From assembly GCA_965220505.1 (NCBI GenBank), contig CBDCQE010000001.1, positions 1,116,001 through 1,180,000 of the forward strand: 64,000 bases of DNA, read 5' to 3'. Position 1 is the stretch's first letter. The number at the start of each line of letters is the position of its first letter. This document shows positions 42,153 through 50,119 of the stretch, in pieces. The translations under genes were made by a program, and so were the position numbers. Below the pieces are notes generated by a model. The model searched no databases. It saw only the letters and a program-made list of their open reading frames with translations, and had not been told where the DNA came from. Source of the DNA: Bin87 sp965220505. Lineage in GTDB: Bacteria > Chloroflexota > Dehalococcoidia > Lucifugimonadales > UBA3495.

Positions 42153-42175
42153 CGGGCTCGCCGATGGCGGGCCCG
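42153..42175. terminator. Bidirectional terminator between tatA and tatC
   Basis: A 10-bp stem CGGGCTCGCC/GGCGGGCCCG (one G-T pair) with loop GAT, followed on the plus strand by TTTCATT, between convergent gene ends. Confidence 0.7.
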
Positions 42176-42187
42176 TTTCATTGTGCG

Positions 42188-43027
42188 CTATTCGCTGGCC
42201 GGTTCCGCGTTCAGAGCCGAGTGGGCCCGGTTGCGGCGGCCGGCCAGGCGGGCCAGCAGGACACCAACCTCATAGAGGACGATCAGCGGGCCGGCGACGA
42301 TGGCCTGGTTCAGCGGGTCGATGGTGGGCGTAATGGCGGCCGCGATCACAAAGGCGGCCACCAGCCAAAACCGCCGGAAACGGGCGAAAGTACGCGCGTT
42401 GACCACGCCCAGCACAGCCAGCACGTACATCACCAGAGGTGTTTCAAAGGACAACCCCAGCCAGAACAGCAGGCGGATCATGATGTTGACGAGGTTACTG
42501 ATGCGGATGAGGGGGTCCGCAACCTCGCTGCCGAATCCGATGAGGAAGCTGAGGGCCGGGGGGATCATCACGAAATAGCCGAAGGCCATGCCGGCCACAA
42601 AAGCCAGCAACGCGGCCGGAAGGAACGAAAAGAGGATTTTGCGCTCCCGGGGAGTCAATCCCGGGGCGACGAAGCGGATGACGTTGTAGAGGATTACGGG
42701 CAGAGCTAAAACCAATCCGCCCAGGAGCGAGACCCGCACGGTGATGCTCAAAAACTCGGTGACCTCGGTGCGAACGGGCTTGAAGGCCGGGGCCGCCTCG
42801 GTAGATTCGACAGGTCGGAATATGCCCAGGTTGAAGTCCTGGTAAAAGCGGAGGGGGTTGACGGTGTCGGTGGTCGCGGCATGCTGGGCCGGCCACAGGA
42901 GAACCGCGTAAATCTCCTCGTAGAAGTAGAAGCAGACCGCCGTGCCGATGAGCAGGGCGATGGTGCAGACCAGAGCGCGGGAACGCAGTTCGCGGAAATG
43001 CTCCCGCAACGGCATCGACTGGCTCAT
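42188..43027 (-). CDS. tatC: Twin-arginine translocase subunit TatC
   Basis: 279 residues with six TM helices. The N-terminal LREHFRELRSRALV is the conserved signal-peptide-binding cytosolic segment, and FETPLVMYVLAVLGVV and the DPLNQAIVAGPLIVLYEVGVLLA region (in part) are highly typical. A longer than usual first periplasmic loop (about residues 45-90, TTDTVNPLRFY...PVESTEAAPAF) is notable. It is encoded 11 bp after tatB. It recognises twin-arginine signal peptides and recruits TatA. Confidence 0.93.
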   Translation of the reverse strand: MSQSMPLREHFRELRSRALVCTIALLIGTAVCFYFYEEIYAVLLWPAQHAATTDTVNPLRFYQDFNLGIFRPVESTEAAPAFKPVRTEVTEFLSITVRVSLLGGLVLALPVILYNVIRFVAPGLTPRERKILFSFLPAALLAFVAGMAFGYFVMIPPALSFLIGFGSEVADPLIRISNLVNIMIRLLFWLGLSFETPLVMYVLAVLGVVNARTFARFRRFWLVAAFVIAAAITPTIDPLNQAIVAGPLIVLYEVGVLLARLAGRRNRAHSALNAEPASE

Positions 43028-43038
43028 GGGGCGTGGCC

Positions 43039-43353
43039 TTACCGCTGGTCTGGAGGTTGGGACGCCGGGCGATTGTCGGTGGCGTCGTTCTGGGCTGCCA
43101 GGTGCGGCGGCGGCGGCACCGGATCAGTGGGCGGCGACGGCGGGGTCGGCGGCGGCGCAGGGTTTTCCCGGGCGCGTCCGCCGCGCTCTTCGACCGAGGC
43201 CGCGTCCATGATGTCGGTGAAGGTGCGCCGCGCCTCGCGGGCCATCTTGCCGATGGTGCGCGCGACTTCAACCGTCTTGCCGGGACCGAGGGCGATGAAA
43301 GCGACGGTCAGAATGACCAGCAACTCCAGCGTGCCGATTCCGAAAAAGTTCAC
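43039..43353 (-). CDS. tatB: Tat translocase subunit TatB-like
   Basis: 104 residues: an N-terminal TM helix (LELLVILTVAFIALGPG), the GPGKTVEVARTIGKM hinge and amphipathic helix, then a Pro-rich tail. The LGPGK hinge and long helix fit TatB better than TatA. It is co-transcribed with tatC. The tail (residues about 65-104, PPPTPPSPPTDP...) is probably disordered. Confidence 0.82.
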   Translation of the reverse strand: MNFFGIGTLELLVILTVAFIALGPGKTVEVARTIGKMAREARRTFTDIMDAASVEERGGRARENPAPPPTPPSPPTDPVPPPPHLAAQNDATDNRPASQPPDQR

Positions 43354-43372
43354 GGTGCAGTATCCGACGCAA

Positions 43373-45235
43373 TCAGGGGGACGCCGGGGGCAAAGTACAG
43401 GGACCGGTGCATCCCGGCGGAACGGACATGGACGCTCGATCCGGAAGAGCGCATCCCATCCCGGCCAGGGTGTCGACCACCCGGCAGGCGGGCAATCCCA
43501 TTACGTTGGAGTAGCAACCCGAAAGCAGAGAAGCCGGCCTAAAGTCCGGGTCCTGGATGGCGTAGGCGCCGGCTTTGTCCATGGGAGTGCCGCTGGCGAT
43601 GGATTCTTCCATTTCGGCATCGGTGAAGTCGCGCATCTGGACATCGGCGGCGTTGGCGTCGGTGATGCAGCGACCGGTTGCAGCGTCGTAAACGGTGAAG
43701 CCGGTGATCACCTGGTGAGTGGTAGCGCGCAGGCGGCGGAGCATGGATCGGGCTTCCTCGGCATCCGCGGGCTTGGCGATGGACTCGCCGTCCAGGACCA
43801 CCGTGCTGTCGGCGGCGACGTAATAGCCGGATGATGGCGTCTCCGCCCCGGCAACGGCCAGGGCTTTCTCCCGCGACAGCCGGCGAACCATTTGCTCAGG
43901 GCTCTCGTTGGGTTCCTGGTCCTCGGGTATGGCGGAGGGAGCCACGCGGAAATCGATACCCAAACCGGACAGCAATTCCCGGCGGCGGGGAGACGCGGAC
44001 GCCAGCACTATTTCGGCGGTCGCCGGCTTGGTGACCAGCGTCGCCACGCATTCCACGTGGTGCGTTTGGGGGAACATATCCACCGGCTGAACCGACTGGA
44101 TGCGGTAGCCCCGGCTCAGCGTGCGCAAATCCCGGGCCAGCGACTCCGGGTTGCAGGACACGTAGGCGATGCGGTTCGGTCGCAGGGTGAGGAGGGTTTC
44201 CAGGACGGCGGGCTGGCATCCAGAGCGAGAGGGGTCCAGGATCACGGCGTCGGGTGTCACGTCGAGACCGGGGAGGATTTCTTCCACCTTACCAGTTGCT
44301 AACCGGACGTTAGGGTGGCCGGCGGCGTTCACGGTGGCATCGGCGATGGCCGCGGTGGATTCTTCCACCGCGATGATCTCTCGGGCGAAAGGCGCCAGCA
44401 GCACGGCGAAAGTCCCGACGCCGGCGTAGGCGTCGACCACGGTCTCGTTGCCGGTGAGTTCCAGCGCGTCCTTGACCAACTCGGCAAGCCGGGCCGCCTG
44501 CCACACGTTAACCTGGAAGAAGGACGGCGACGCAACCCGGAATTCCTGGTCGGCTACGGATTCGCGGTAAGTCTTCTGGCCAGTGGGGATCGCGATCCCA
44601 GGGTTCTTGAGGGTTGGCTGGACGAGGTAGTCGTCGGTTTGCGGAGAGGAGCGGATAGCCAACTGCGAGGTCTCCGCGGCGCGTCCCTGCAATTGGGCCA
44701 GAATGTCGTTGATGCCGTCGTGCATCAGCAGGCAACGGTCGATACGGACGAAGCGGCGGCGTTCCCGATGGGTGAACCCGAGGCTGCCGCTTTCGCGCCA
44801 GACGTTGAAACGCGCATGGTTGCGGTAGTGATATTGGCGGGGTGACGCCAGGGTGGGTTGAACGTCAGGGTCGTGGAAGTTGCCAATTCGCTCCAGCGCG
44901 TCCCGCACAATCTCGGTTTTGACAGCCAGTTGCTCCTCGTAATCGACGTGCTGCCATTGACAACCGGTGCATTGGCCGAAGTATTCGCACGGCGGTTCCA
45001 CCCGAGCCGGGGACGGGGTAATCACGCGAGTGACCTGGGCAGCGATGTATTTCCGGCGCACGGCCACGATCTCGGCTTCGACCCGCTCGCCGGGTATGCC
45101 GCCGAAGACGAAAACGTCCGATCCGGCGTAACGGGCCATAGCCTCGCCGAGGCGGCCCCACGCATGGAGGTCCAACTCGACGATGTCGCCGCGTTCAACT
45201 GTGGCGGCGTGGTTCGAGACTGCGGTCTGCGTCAT
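43373..45235 (-). CDS. Fusion of 23S rRNA (uracil-C5)-methyltransferase RlmD-like and Maf-like nucleotide pyrophosphatase
   Basis: 620 residues. Residues about 1-403 form a TRAM domain, a CEYFGQCTGC iron-sulfur motif and a RlmD/RumA-type methyltransferase with VVDAYAGVGTF, ILDPSRSG and the catalytic cysteine in YVSCNPESLARDL. Residues about 406-600 form a complete Maf domain (VLASASPRRRELL, ADSTVVLDG, RATTHQVITG, DKAGAYAIQD). RlmD methylates 23S rRNA; Maf hydrolyses non-canonical nucleoside triphosphates. No stop or frame change separates the halves and the frame is continuous. A promoter with -10 only 4 bp before the ATG suggests a leaderless mRNA. Confidence 0.88.
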   Translation of the reverse strand: MTQTAVSNHAATVERGDIVELDLHAWGRLGEAMARYAGSDVFVFGGIPGERVEAEIVAVRRKYIAAQVTRVITPSPARVEPPCEYFGQCTGCQWQHVDYEEQLAVKTEIVRDALERIGNFHDPDVQPTLASPRQYHYRNHARFNVWRESGSLGFTHRERRRFVRIDRCLLMHDGINDILAQLQGRAAETSQLAIRSSPQTDDYLVQPTLKNPGIAIPTGQKTYRESVADQEFRVASPSFFQVNVWQAARLAELVKDALELTGNETVVDAYAGVGTFAVLLAPFAREIIAVEESTAAIADATVNAAGHPNVRLATGKVEEILPGLDVTPDAVILDPSRSGCQPAVLETLLTLRPNRIAYVSCNPESLARDLRTLSRGYRIQSVQPVDMFPQTHHVECVATLVTKPATAEIVLASASPRRRELLSGLGIDFRVAPSAIPEDQEPNESPEQMVRRLSREKALAVAGAETPSSGYYVAADSTVVLDGESIAKPADAEEARSMLRRLRATTHQVITGFTVYDAATGRCITDANAADVQMRDFTDAEMEESIASGTPMDKAGAYAIQDPDFRPASLLSGCYSNVMGLPACRVVDTLAGMGCALPDRASMSVPPGCTGPCTLPPASP

Positions 45236-45239
45236 GGGA

Positions 45240-45268
45240 AATATACTAACACCTCATGGCGCTGACAG
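45240..45268 (-). promoter_or_regulatory. Promoter of the rlmD-maf fusion gene, probably leaderless
   Basis: -35 CTGTCA (45263-45268), 17 bp, -10 TATATT (45240-45245), then 4 bp to the ATG. Transcription would start at or within a base or two of the start codon. No Shine-Dalgarno is present. Confidence 0.6.
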
Positions 45269-45644
45269 ACTTGGAGTGCCCATGGGCCGCAGGGCAATCG
45301 CGCTATCGCTGTCATTCCTGCGCAAGCGGGGAATCGAGAGAACGAAATTGCTATATGCGCTTCAAATTCGTTCATTCTATTAGGAGTTACGCGCTTGAAA
45401 TTCCCACGCCCGTCACTCCGGCGAAAGCCGGAGTCCAGAAGTCTCAGCGTGAAAGAATCGGAAAGACGGTTAACGATTTCGGGCACTGGATTCCGGCTTT
45501 CGCCGGAATGACGGAAGGAAAGGCACGCAACTGCGTAAGTCCTATCTATGACTGATGGATGCCGGCTTTCGCCGGAATGACGGTTCGGGATGAAAGGCCG
45601 CCAACCGGGACTTTGGAAAGGCCAGTCAGCCAGTAGGGGTTCGG
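45269..45644. other. Repeat-rich intergenic segment
   Basis: No gene seen. It is dominated by palindromic repeats (see the next entry) and the 15-bp word at 45609-45623. Confidence 0.6.
45311..45583. repeat. Cluster of CCGGCGAAAGCCGG-type palindromic repeats
   Basis: Three good copies of the (T)CCGGCGAAAGCCGGA core (45411-45438, 45486-45514 and about 45556-45583) and one divergent copy (45311-45335, CCTGCGCAAGCGGGGAA). They are in both orientations and flanked by GTCATT/AATGAC. Same family as 10719-10746 and 56891-56996. Confidence 0.8.
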
Positions 45645-45671
45645 TTGACCGCCCCACAGGCGGGGTATAAT
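45645..45671 (+). promoter_or_regulatory. Promoter of the thioredoxin-selC unit
   Basis: A consensus -10 TATAAT (45666-45671) with TTGACC (45645-45650) 15 bp upstream. The spacing is short, so the -35 may be read one or two bases differently. It lies about 85 bp before the thioredoxin start. Confidence 0.6.
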
Positions 45672-45757
45672 ATTGGCAACATCCCGGCCGGCTAACGTGG
45701 CGGCGGTTGCCGTCTGCTGTTACGGCTGCAAAGCGATTCAATCTGGAGGAATTTAGA

Positions 45758-46087
45758 ATGCCCGAACCTATCGAAGTGAACGGAGAGAACTGGCAAAGCA
45801 ACGTGATGGACTCGGATCTGCCGGTGATGGTGGACTTCTGGGCGGAATGGTGCGGGCCCTGCAAGATGATCGCTCCGGCCGTGCATGACCTGGCGCTGGA
45901 GTACGAAGGGAAGCTGAACGTGGCCAAGCTGGACGTGGACAACGCGCCGGAAATCGCCGCACAATACGGCATCCGCAGCATCCCGGCGTTGATTTTCTTC
46001 AAGAACGGACAGCCGATTGACCAGGTCGTGGGCGCGCAGCCCAAGCCGGCCCTGAAGCGGAAGATCGACGCGGTGCTGGAGAGCTAA
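45758..46087 (+). CDS. trxA: Thioredoxin
   Basis: 109 residues from ATG 45758 (GGAGG upstream); the open frame extends 17 codons further without a start signal. It has the classic active site WCGPC (31-35), preceded by MVDFWAE. The family's cis-proline lies in IRSIPAL, and FFKNGQPIDQVVG and the C-terminal helix complete a normal-length thioredoxin. It would reduce cytosolic disulfides. Its gene directly precedes selC by 12 bp and probably shares its transcript and terminator. A functional link with the FTR-like selenoprotein 5 kb away is inference. Confidence 0.93.
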   Translation: MPEPIEVNGENWQSNVMDSDLPVMVDFWAEWCGPCKMIAPAVHDLALEYEGKLNVAKLDVDNAPEIAAQYGIRSIPALIFFKNGQPIDQVVGAQPKPALKRKIDAVLES

Positions 46088-46099
46088 GCGCTGATTCGC

Positions 46100-46196
46100 G
46101 GGAGTGGATGGGGCCCGGTGGCTCTTGCGGACTTCAAATCCGTTATGCCTCGTGACGAGCGGGGTAGGTGGGTTCGACTCCCTCGCACTCCCGCCA
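46100..46196 (+). tRNA. selC: Selenocysteine tRNA, anticodon UCA
   Basis: 97 nt including an encoded CCA (46194-46196). The anticodon loop CTTCAAA (46132-46138) has anticodon TCA at 46134-46136, with a 5-bp stem (one G-U). The distance from the 5' end to the anticodon arm equals that of E. coli selC. There is a long variable arm (CTCG-TGA-CGAG stem), a T-loop TTCGACT (46173-46179), and G73 before CCA. The acceptor GGGAGTGG/GCACTCCC pairs at 7 positions, with a G-G mismatch at the eighth. The T-stem has one U-U mismatch. These defects are unusual but the identity is clear. UCA decodes the UGA found in the FTR-like gene. Confidence 0.88.
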
Positions 46197-46245
46197 GCGC
46201 GGATTTGCGGTCCTGAATCCCGCTAAGCCGCAGCGAACTCAAAGC

Positions 46246-46285
46246 AAACGGCTTCGAGGTGAGTACTTCGGAGCCGTTTTTTGTC
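46246..46285 (+). terminator. Terminator of the thioredoxin-selC unit
   Basis: A stem of about 13 bp (46246-46258 with 46267-46279, two G-U pairs) is followed by a run of T's. It is placed 50 bp after selC and just beyond the stop of the convergent gene, so it may serve both directions. Confidence 0.8.
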
Positions 46286-46289
46286 TTTG

Positions 46290-46976
46290 TCAGGCGGGTT
46301 GATCGGGCGGGTCCGGGTCATCGGGCTCGGCGGGTGGTTGGGCCATTTCGCGCTGGAGCTGTTCGCTCCAATTTTGCAGCCAGCGGCGGAATTCATCGAG
46401 CGCAGGCGGTGCGATATAGATCACCTCGATGTCGGTCGGAAACTGGACCTGGTGCCTTTCGTTGATGAGCAGCAGGCCGGTCTCGTCGTCGCCCAGCGTG
46501 TTGTCGATGGCGTCGGCGACGAATTCGTAGCGGCGGCGATTGGCGTCACCGAACCATTCCTGGAGCCGACCCGCCACAGCAGGGCTCATCAGCGGCTGCA
46601 TCAAGCAACGCTGGAGGTCCAATGTTTCGGCCAGTATTTCCATGGATTCCGTCGTCTCCAGAACAGCCCCGGCTTGCACGAGACCGGCGGTTAATTCGTG
46701 GCTGCCCTGGGCAGTGGCTTCCAGATAGCCGAGGCCGGCATCTGCGCCTTCCGGCAGATTCTCGTGGTAGACGTGAGTGACGCTACCCAATGCGTTCTGA
46801 ACGGCCCGGACCTGAACATCCACCTGGTCCCAATAGCGGGCAAGAATTTCGGCGCCTTCGGGCGGCATGGACTCCGCGGGAACGGCCAAGTTGACCAGCG
46901 GGGCCAGCAACAGCTTACGTTTGCCCTGGTAGTTGGCGGTCGCGGGGCGGGTGATTCGGCCGAGTTCTTCCACCAT
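46290..46976 (-). CDS. Conserved protein of unknown function
   Basis: 228 residues from ATG 46976 (GGAG 7 bp upstream); a TTG lies 18 bp further up. I do not recognise the family with confidence. Soluble, helix-rich, with a distinctive C-terminal block (ETGLLLINERHQVQFPTDIEVIYIAPPALDEFRRWL in part) and an acidic, Pro-rich tail. The arrangement of the second half resembles the L30e-like C-terminal domain of eRF1/Pelota-type proteins in outline, but that is only an impression. It is monocistronic with its own promoter (47013-47041). Confidence 0.7.
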   Translation of the reverse strand: MVEELGRITRPATANYQGKRKLLLAPLVNLAVPAESMPPEGAEILARYWDQVDVQVRAVQNALGSVTHVYHENLPEGADAGLGYLEATAQGSHELTAGLVQAGAVLETTESMEILAETLDLQRCLMQPLMSPAVAGRLQEWFGDANRRRYEFVADAIDNTLGDDETGLLLINERHQVQFPTDIEVIYIAPPALDEFRRWLQNWSEQLQREMAQPPAEPDDPDPPDQPA

Positions 46977-47012
46977 AGTTGCGCTCCGGTCCAAGAAGAT
47001 GATGGCCGCACT

Positions 47013-47041
47013 ATGATACCCAGCGACCGGGCTCAGACCAA
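47013..47041 (-). promoter_or_regulatory. Promoter of the 46290-46976 gene
   Basis: -35 TTGGTC (47036-47041), 17 bp, -10 TATCAT (47013-47018), about 35 bp before the start codon. Confidence 0.65.
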
Positions 47042-47114
47042 GACCGCGCCATGCCCGCCTTGTCCGATGGGTAGCACTCTGCTAACCTTGCGGCGCCGTG
47101 AACGAGGATTTGAT

Positions 47115-47867
47115 TTGAGCCAGCCGCAGCCCATTCGGGCGTCCCTTTTCGTCACATGCATCGTTGACCAGCTTTATCCTGAGGTTGGGGTCAGCGTGGT
47201 GCGGGTGCTGAGGAATGCCGGCGTCGATGTCGACTTCCCGGAAGGCCAGACCTGCTGCGGCCAGCCGCTGTACAACTCCGGTTTCACGGCAGAGGCGCGG
47301 AAGTTAGCGGAACGCACGCTGGATATCCTGGGCGACCGGGAGTATGTGGTGGTGCCCTCGGGGTCCTGCGGCGCGATGATGCGGGTGTTTTACCTGGACC
47401 TGTTCGCGGACGACCCGGAAATGCTGGAGCGGGCGAAAGATCTCAGCCAACGCGTCCATGAATTCACCGAATTCCTGGTCGACGTGGTCGGCTATGAGCC
47501 CGCAGCGGTAGAGAACACGCAAGGCGAGACCAAAGTTGCTTATCACCCATCGTGCCATCTGTTGCGCGAGATGGAGGTCAAAGAGGCTCCGCAGGGGTTG
47601 CTGGACGCCGCGCCGGGCGTGGAGCGCGTTGAACTGCCCGATGCAGAGCAGTGCTGCGGGTTCGGCGGGACGTTTGCCGTGAAATATCCGCACATTTCGG
47701 AGGAGATGCTGGCCGACAAGGTTGCCGCGGCTACGGACAGTGGGGCGGATACCCTTACGGCGTGTGACATGGGCTGCCTGATGCACATCGGCGGGGCCGT
47801 GAGCCGACAGGGATTGCCGCTTCGCGTGCGGCATATCGCGCAGGTTCTGGACGGCAGGGCGGGTTAA
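47115..47867 (+). CDS. lutA: L-lactate utilization Fe-S protein LutA (CCG-domain)
   Basis: 250 residues from the TTG at 47115 (GAGG 7 bp upstream). The open frame runs to 46698, but the extra sequence is unlike the family and overlaps another gene. Two cysteine-rich CCG motifs, TCCGQPLYNSG and CCGFGGTFAVKYP, plus SCHLLREM, are the LutA/GlpC-type ligands for an Fe-S cluster. With LutB and LutC it oxidises L-lactate to pyruvate at the membrane. It is one base from lutB. Confidence 0.87.
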   Translation: MSQPQPIRASLFVTCIVDQLYPEVGVSVVRVLRNAGVDVDFPEGQTCCGQPLYNSGFTAEARKLAERTLDILGDREYVVVPSGSCGAMMRVFYLDLFADDPEMLERAKDLSQRVHEFTEFLVDVVGYEPAAVENTQGETKVAYHPSCHLLREMEVKEAPQGLLDAAPGVERVELPDAEQCCGFGGTFAVKYPHISEEMLADKVAAATDSGADTLTACDMGCLMHIGGAVSRQGLPLRVRHIAQVLDGRAG

Positions 47868-47868
47868 C

Positions 47869-49329
47869 ATGGCGGAAGTCGTCACCCGACAGTTCGTGCC
47901 CGCGTCCCAGGCGGCGGTGAAGGATGCCCAACTGCGCCAGGCTCTGCGCCGCGCGGGCACGGGTTTCGACGGGACGCGGCGGGAGGCGATCGAAGAGGTC
48001 ACTCCCGAAGTGTGGGAGCAGTGGCGGGTGCAGGCGCGTCGGATCAAGGAACACACCATCGGGCACCTGGACTACTACCTGGAGATGCTGGAGCGTAACG
48101 TGACCGCGGCCGGCGGGCGAGTGCATTTTGCCGTAGACGCGGAGCAGGCCAACGCCATCGTGTCCGAGATCGCGCGCGCGAACGACGTGCGGACGGTCAC
48201 GAAGAGCAAGTCGATGGTGTCCGAGGAACTTGGCCTCAACCACGTGCTGGAGGCGCGGGGAATCGAGGTGTTCGAAACCGACCTGGGCGAGTACATCATC
48301 CAATTGGCCGACGAGACGCCTTCGCATCTGGTGGCGCCGGCGCTGCACAAGACCCGGGGGCAGGTGGCCCAACTGTTTGCGGACCAACTGGGCGTGCCGT
48401 ATTCGGATGACATCGAGGAGATGGCGCGGATAGCCCGGGTGGTGCTGCGCCAGAAGTTCCTGGACGCCGACATGGGCATCAGCGGGGCCAACTTCCTGGT
48501 TGCCGAAACCGGTTCGCTGGTGATTATCACCAACGAAGGGAATGGCCGGTTGTGCACCTCCGCGCCGCGGGTCCACGTGGGCCTGGCCGGTATGGAGAAG
48601 GTGATCCCTTCACTGCAGGACCTGGCGGTGTTCCTGAGACTGCTGCCGCGTTCGGCGACGGGACAGCGCATCACGTCTTACATGAGCATGGTCACCGGGC
48701 CGCGTCGCGCCGAGGATGAGGACGGGCCAGAGGAATTTCACCTGGTGATCGTGGACAACGGGCGCAGCCGGCTGTTGTCCGATCCGGCATTGCGGGAGTC
48801 GCTTTACTGCATCCGATGTGGGGCGTGCCTGAACGTGTGTCCGGTTTACCAGCGGGTGGGCGGTCACGCCTACGGCTGGGTGTATCCCGGGCCGATCGGA
48901 TCCATCGTGACGCCGGGCCTAGTGGGCGTGGGACAGGCCAAGGACCTGCCCAATGCTTCGACGCTGTGCGGAGCGTGCCGGGACGCGTGCCCGGTTCAAA
49001 TCAACATTCCCAGGATGCTGCTGCACCTGCGACACAACATAGCAGAGGGAACCGAATCGTACGGTGGCACGGGCACGGACACGGAGAACCTGCTGGCGAG
49101 GGGGTTTGCCTCCGTTATGTCCAGTCCGCGGTTGTTGAATATCGGACGCAGGATTGGCCGACGATTGCTGGCGCCCATGGCGAAAGGCGGCGTGCTGGGA
49201 CCCACGCGCATCCCGTTGGTGTCCCGTTGGACGCGGTCGCGGGATCTGCCCGTTCCCGCACCTCGATCATTCTCCGAAATCTGGCGGGATGAGCTGGCGG
49301 GCCAGCAGTCGACCCGCTCCGGGGACTAA
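47869..49329 (+). CDS. lutB: Lactate utilization Fe-S protein LutB
   Basis: 486 residues. The N-terminal LUD domain (KTKSKSMVSEELGLN-like TKSKSMVSEELGLNHVLE, MGISGANFLVAETGSLVIITNEGNGR in part) is followed by two [4Fe-4S] motifs, CIRCGACLNVCPVY and CGACRDACPVQIN, and a C-terminal domain. It is the ferredoxin-like electron carrier of the LutABC complex. The order A-B-C and tight spacing are those of canonical lut operons. No LctP/LldP permease or LutR is adjacent. Confidence 0.92.
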   Translation: MAEVVTRQFVPASQAAVKDAQLRQALRRAGTGFDGTRREAIEEVTPEVWEQWRVQARRIKEHTIGHLDYYLEMLERNVTAAGGRVHFAVDAEQANAIVSEIARANDVRTVTKSKSMVSEELGLNHVLEARGIEVFETDLGEYIIQLADETPSHLVAPALHKTRGQVAQLFADQLGVPYSDDIEEMARIARVVLRQKFLDADMGISGANFLVAETGSLVIITNEGNGRLCTSAPRVHVGLAGMEKVIPSLQDLAVFLRLLPRSATGQRITSYMSMVTGPRRAEDEDGPEEFHLVIVDNGRSRLLSDPALRESLYCIRCGACLNVCPVYQRVGGHAYGWVYPGPIGSIVTPGLVGVGQAKDLPNASTLCGACRDACPVQINIPRMLLHLRHNIAEGTESYGGTGTDTENLLARGFASVMSSPRLLNIGRRIGRRLLAPMAKGGVLGPTRIPLVSRWTRSRDLPVPAPRSFSEIWRDELAGQQSTRSGD

Positions 49330-49332
49330 CGC

Positions 49333-50115
49333 ATGGGTATCCCGTTCAATCGTGTTACCGGGTCTTCGGGCGGCTCGTTGGGTATCCCATCGGAGCAATT
49401 CAGGGAAACGGTGCGCGCGGCATTGGGCCGGCAAAGCGGGCCGCCCGCAGAGCCATACGAGGCGCTGACGCAGGAGTTGCCCGAGATCGAGGCACAGGCG
49501 GAGGCGGCGCGAGACCTCATTGCGCAGGCAAGGCCCGAACTCTTGGACCAATTGGCGGCGACCGCAGGGCTCCGGGGATGGAACGTGCAGCGATGCGAAG
49601 GGGCGGAGGAAGGGTTGGATTATGTCGCGTGGCTCGTGCGAAATTTGGGCGCAACGTCGGTGGCAAGATCGGAGCAGTCGGTGTTCGATACGGTTCCGGT
49701 GGACGCTGCCGTCGCGGGCGCCGGGGGACTTTGCTGGCCCGCCGTTTACGATGGCCCGTCCAGTCGAATCGAGGTGCGGCAACGGCTGGCGGAATCGGGC
49801 ATGGGGATCACCGGGGCCGACTACGCCATCGCCGAAACCGGATCGGTGGTCGTGCTGCCCAGGCGGGGCCTGAGCCGCCTGGTGTCAGTGGTGCCGCCGG
49901 TGCACGTGGCCATCGTCAGGCCTTCGGACGTGGTCGGCACACTAGACGACCTTTTCGCGCTGCGGCGGCTGGAGTACGTAAGGGACGGCGGTGAGATGGG
50001 CAGCTACCTGAACTTCATCACCGGCCCCAGCCGGACCGCCGACATTGAACAGACGATAGTGGTGGGCGTGCACGGGCCGCGTGAGGTCCACATGGTGCTG
50101 CTGAACAAGGAGTAG
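49333..50115 (+). CDS. lutC: Lactate utilization protein LutC (LUD domain)
   Basis: 260 residues. The LUD fold is shown by MGITGADYAIAETGSVVVLPRRG and VPPVHVAIVRPSDVVGTLDDLF (in part), and the ending NFITGPSRTADIEQTIVVGVHGP. It is the third subunit of the lactate oxidation complex. The first 70 residues are less conserved (Glu/Ala rich helices). Three bases separate it from lutB and four from the next small gene. Confidence 0.9.
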   Translation: MGIPFNRVTGSSGGSLGIPSEQFRETVRAALGRQSGPPAEPYEALTQELPEIEAQAEAARDLIAQARPELLDQLAATAGLRGWNVQRCEGAEEGLDYVAWLVRNLGATSVARSEQSVFDTVPVDAAVAGAGGLCWPAVYDGPSSRIEVRQRLAESGMGITGADYAIAETGSVVVLPRRGLSRLVSVVPPVHVAIVRPSDVVGTLDDLFALRRLEYVRDGGEMGSYLNFITGPSRTADIEQTIVVGVHGPREVHMVLLNKE

Positions 50116-50119
50116 GCCA

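Noticed and set aside
46100..46196. tRNA-Ser-like or degraded tRNA rather than selC
   Set aside because: The anticodon is clearly UCA with E. coli-like spacing and encoded CCA. A serine tRNA would not have this long 8+5-type acceptor/T arrangement, though the two mismatches remain a caution.
29670..47450. Avoidance of AGATCT as evidence for the endonuclease site
   Set aside because: AGATCT occurs several times in the window, for example near 29680, 31339, 40601 and 47438, so no avoidance is seen; a methylated site would also be compatible.
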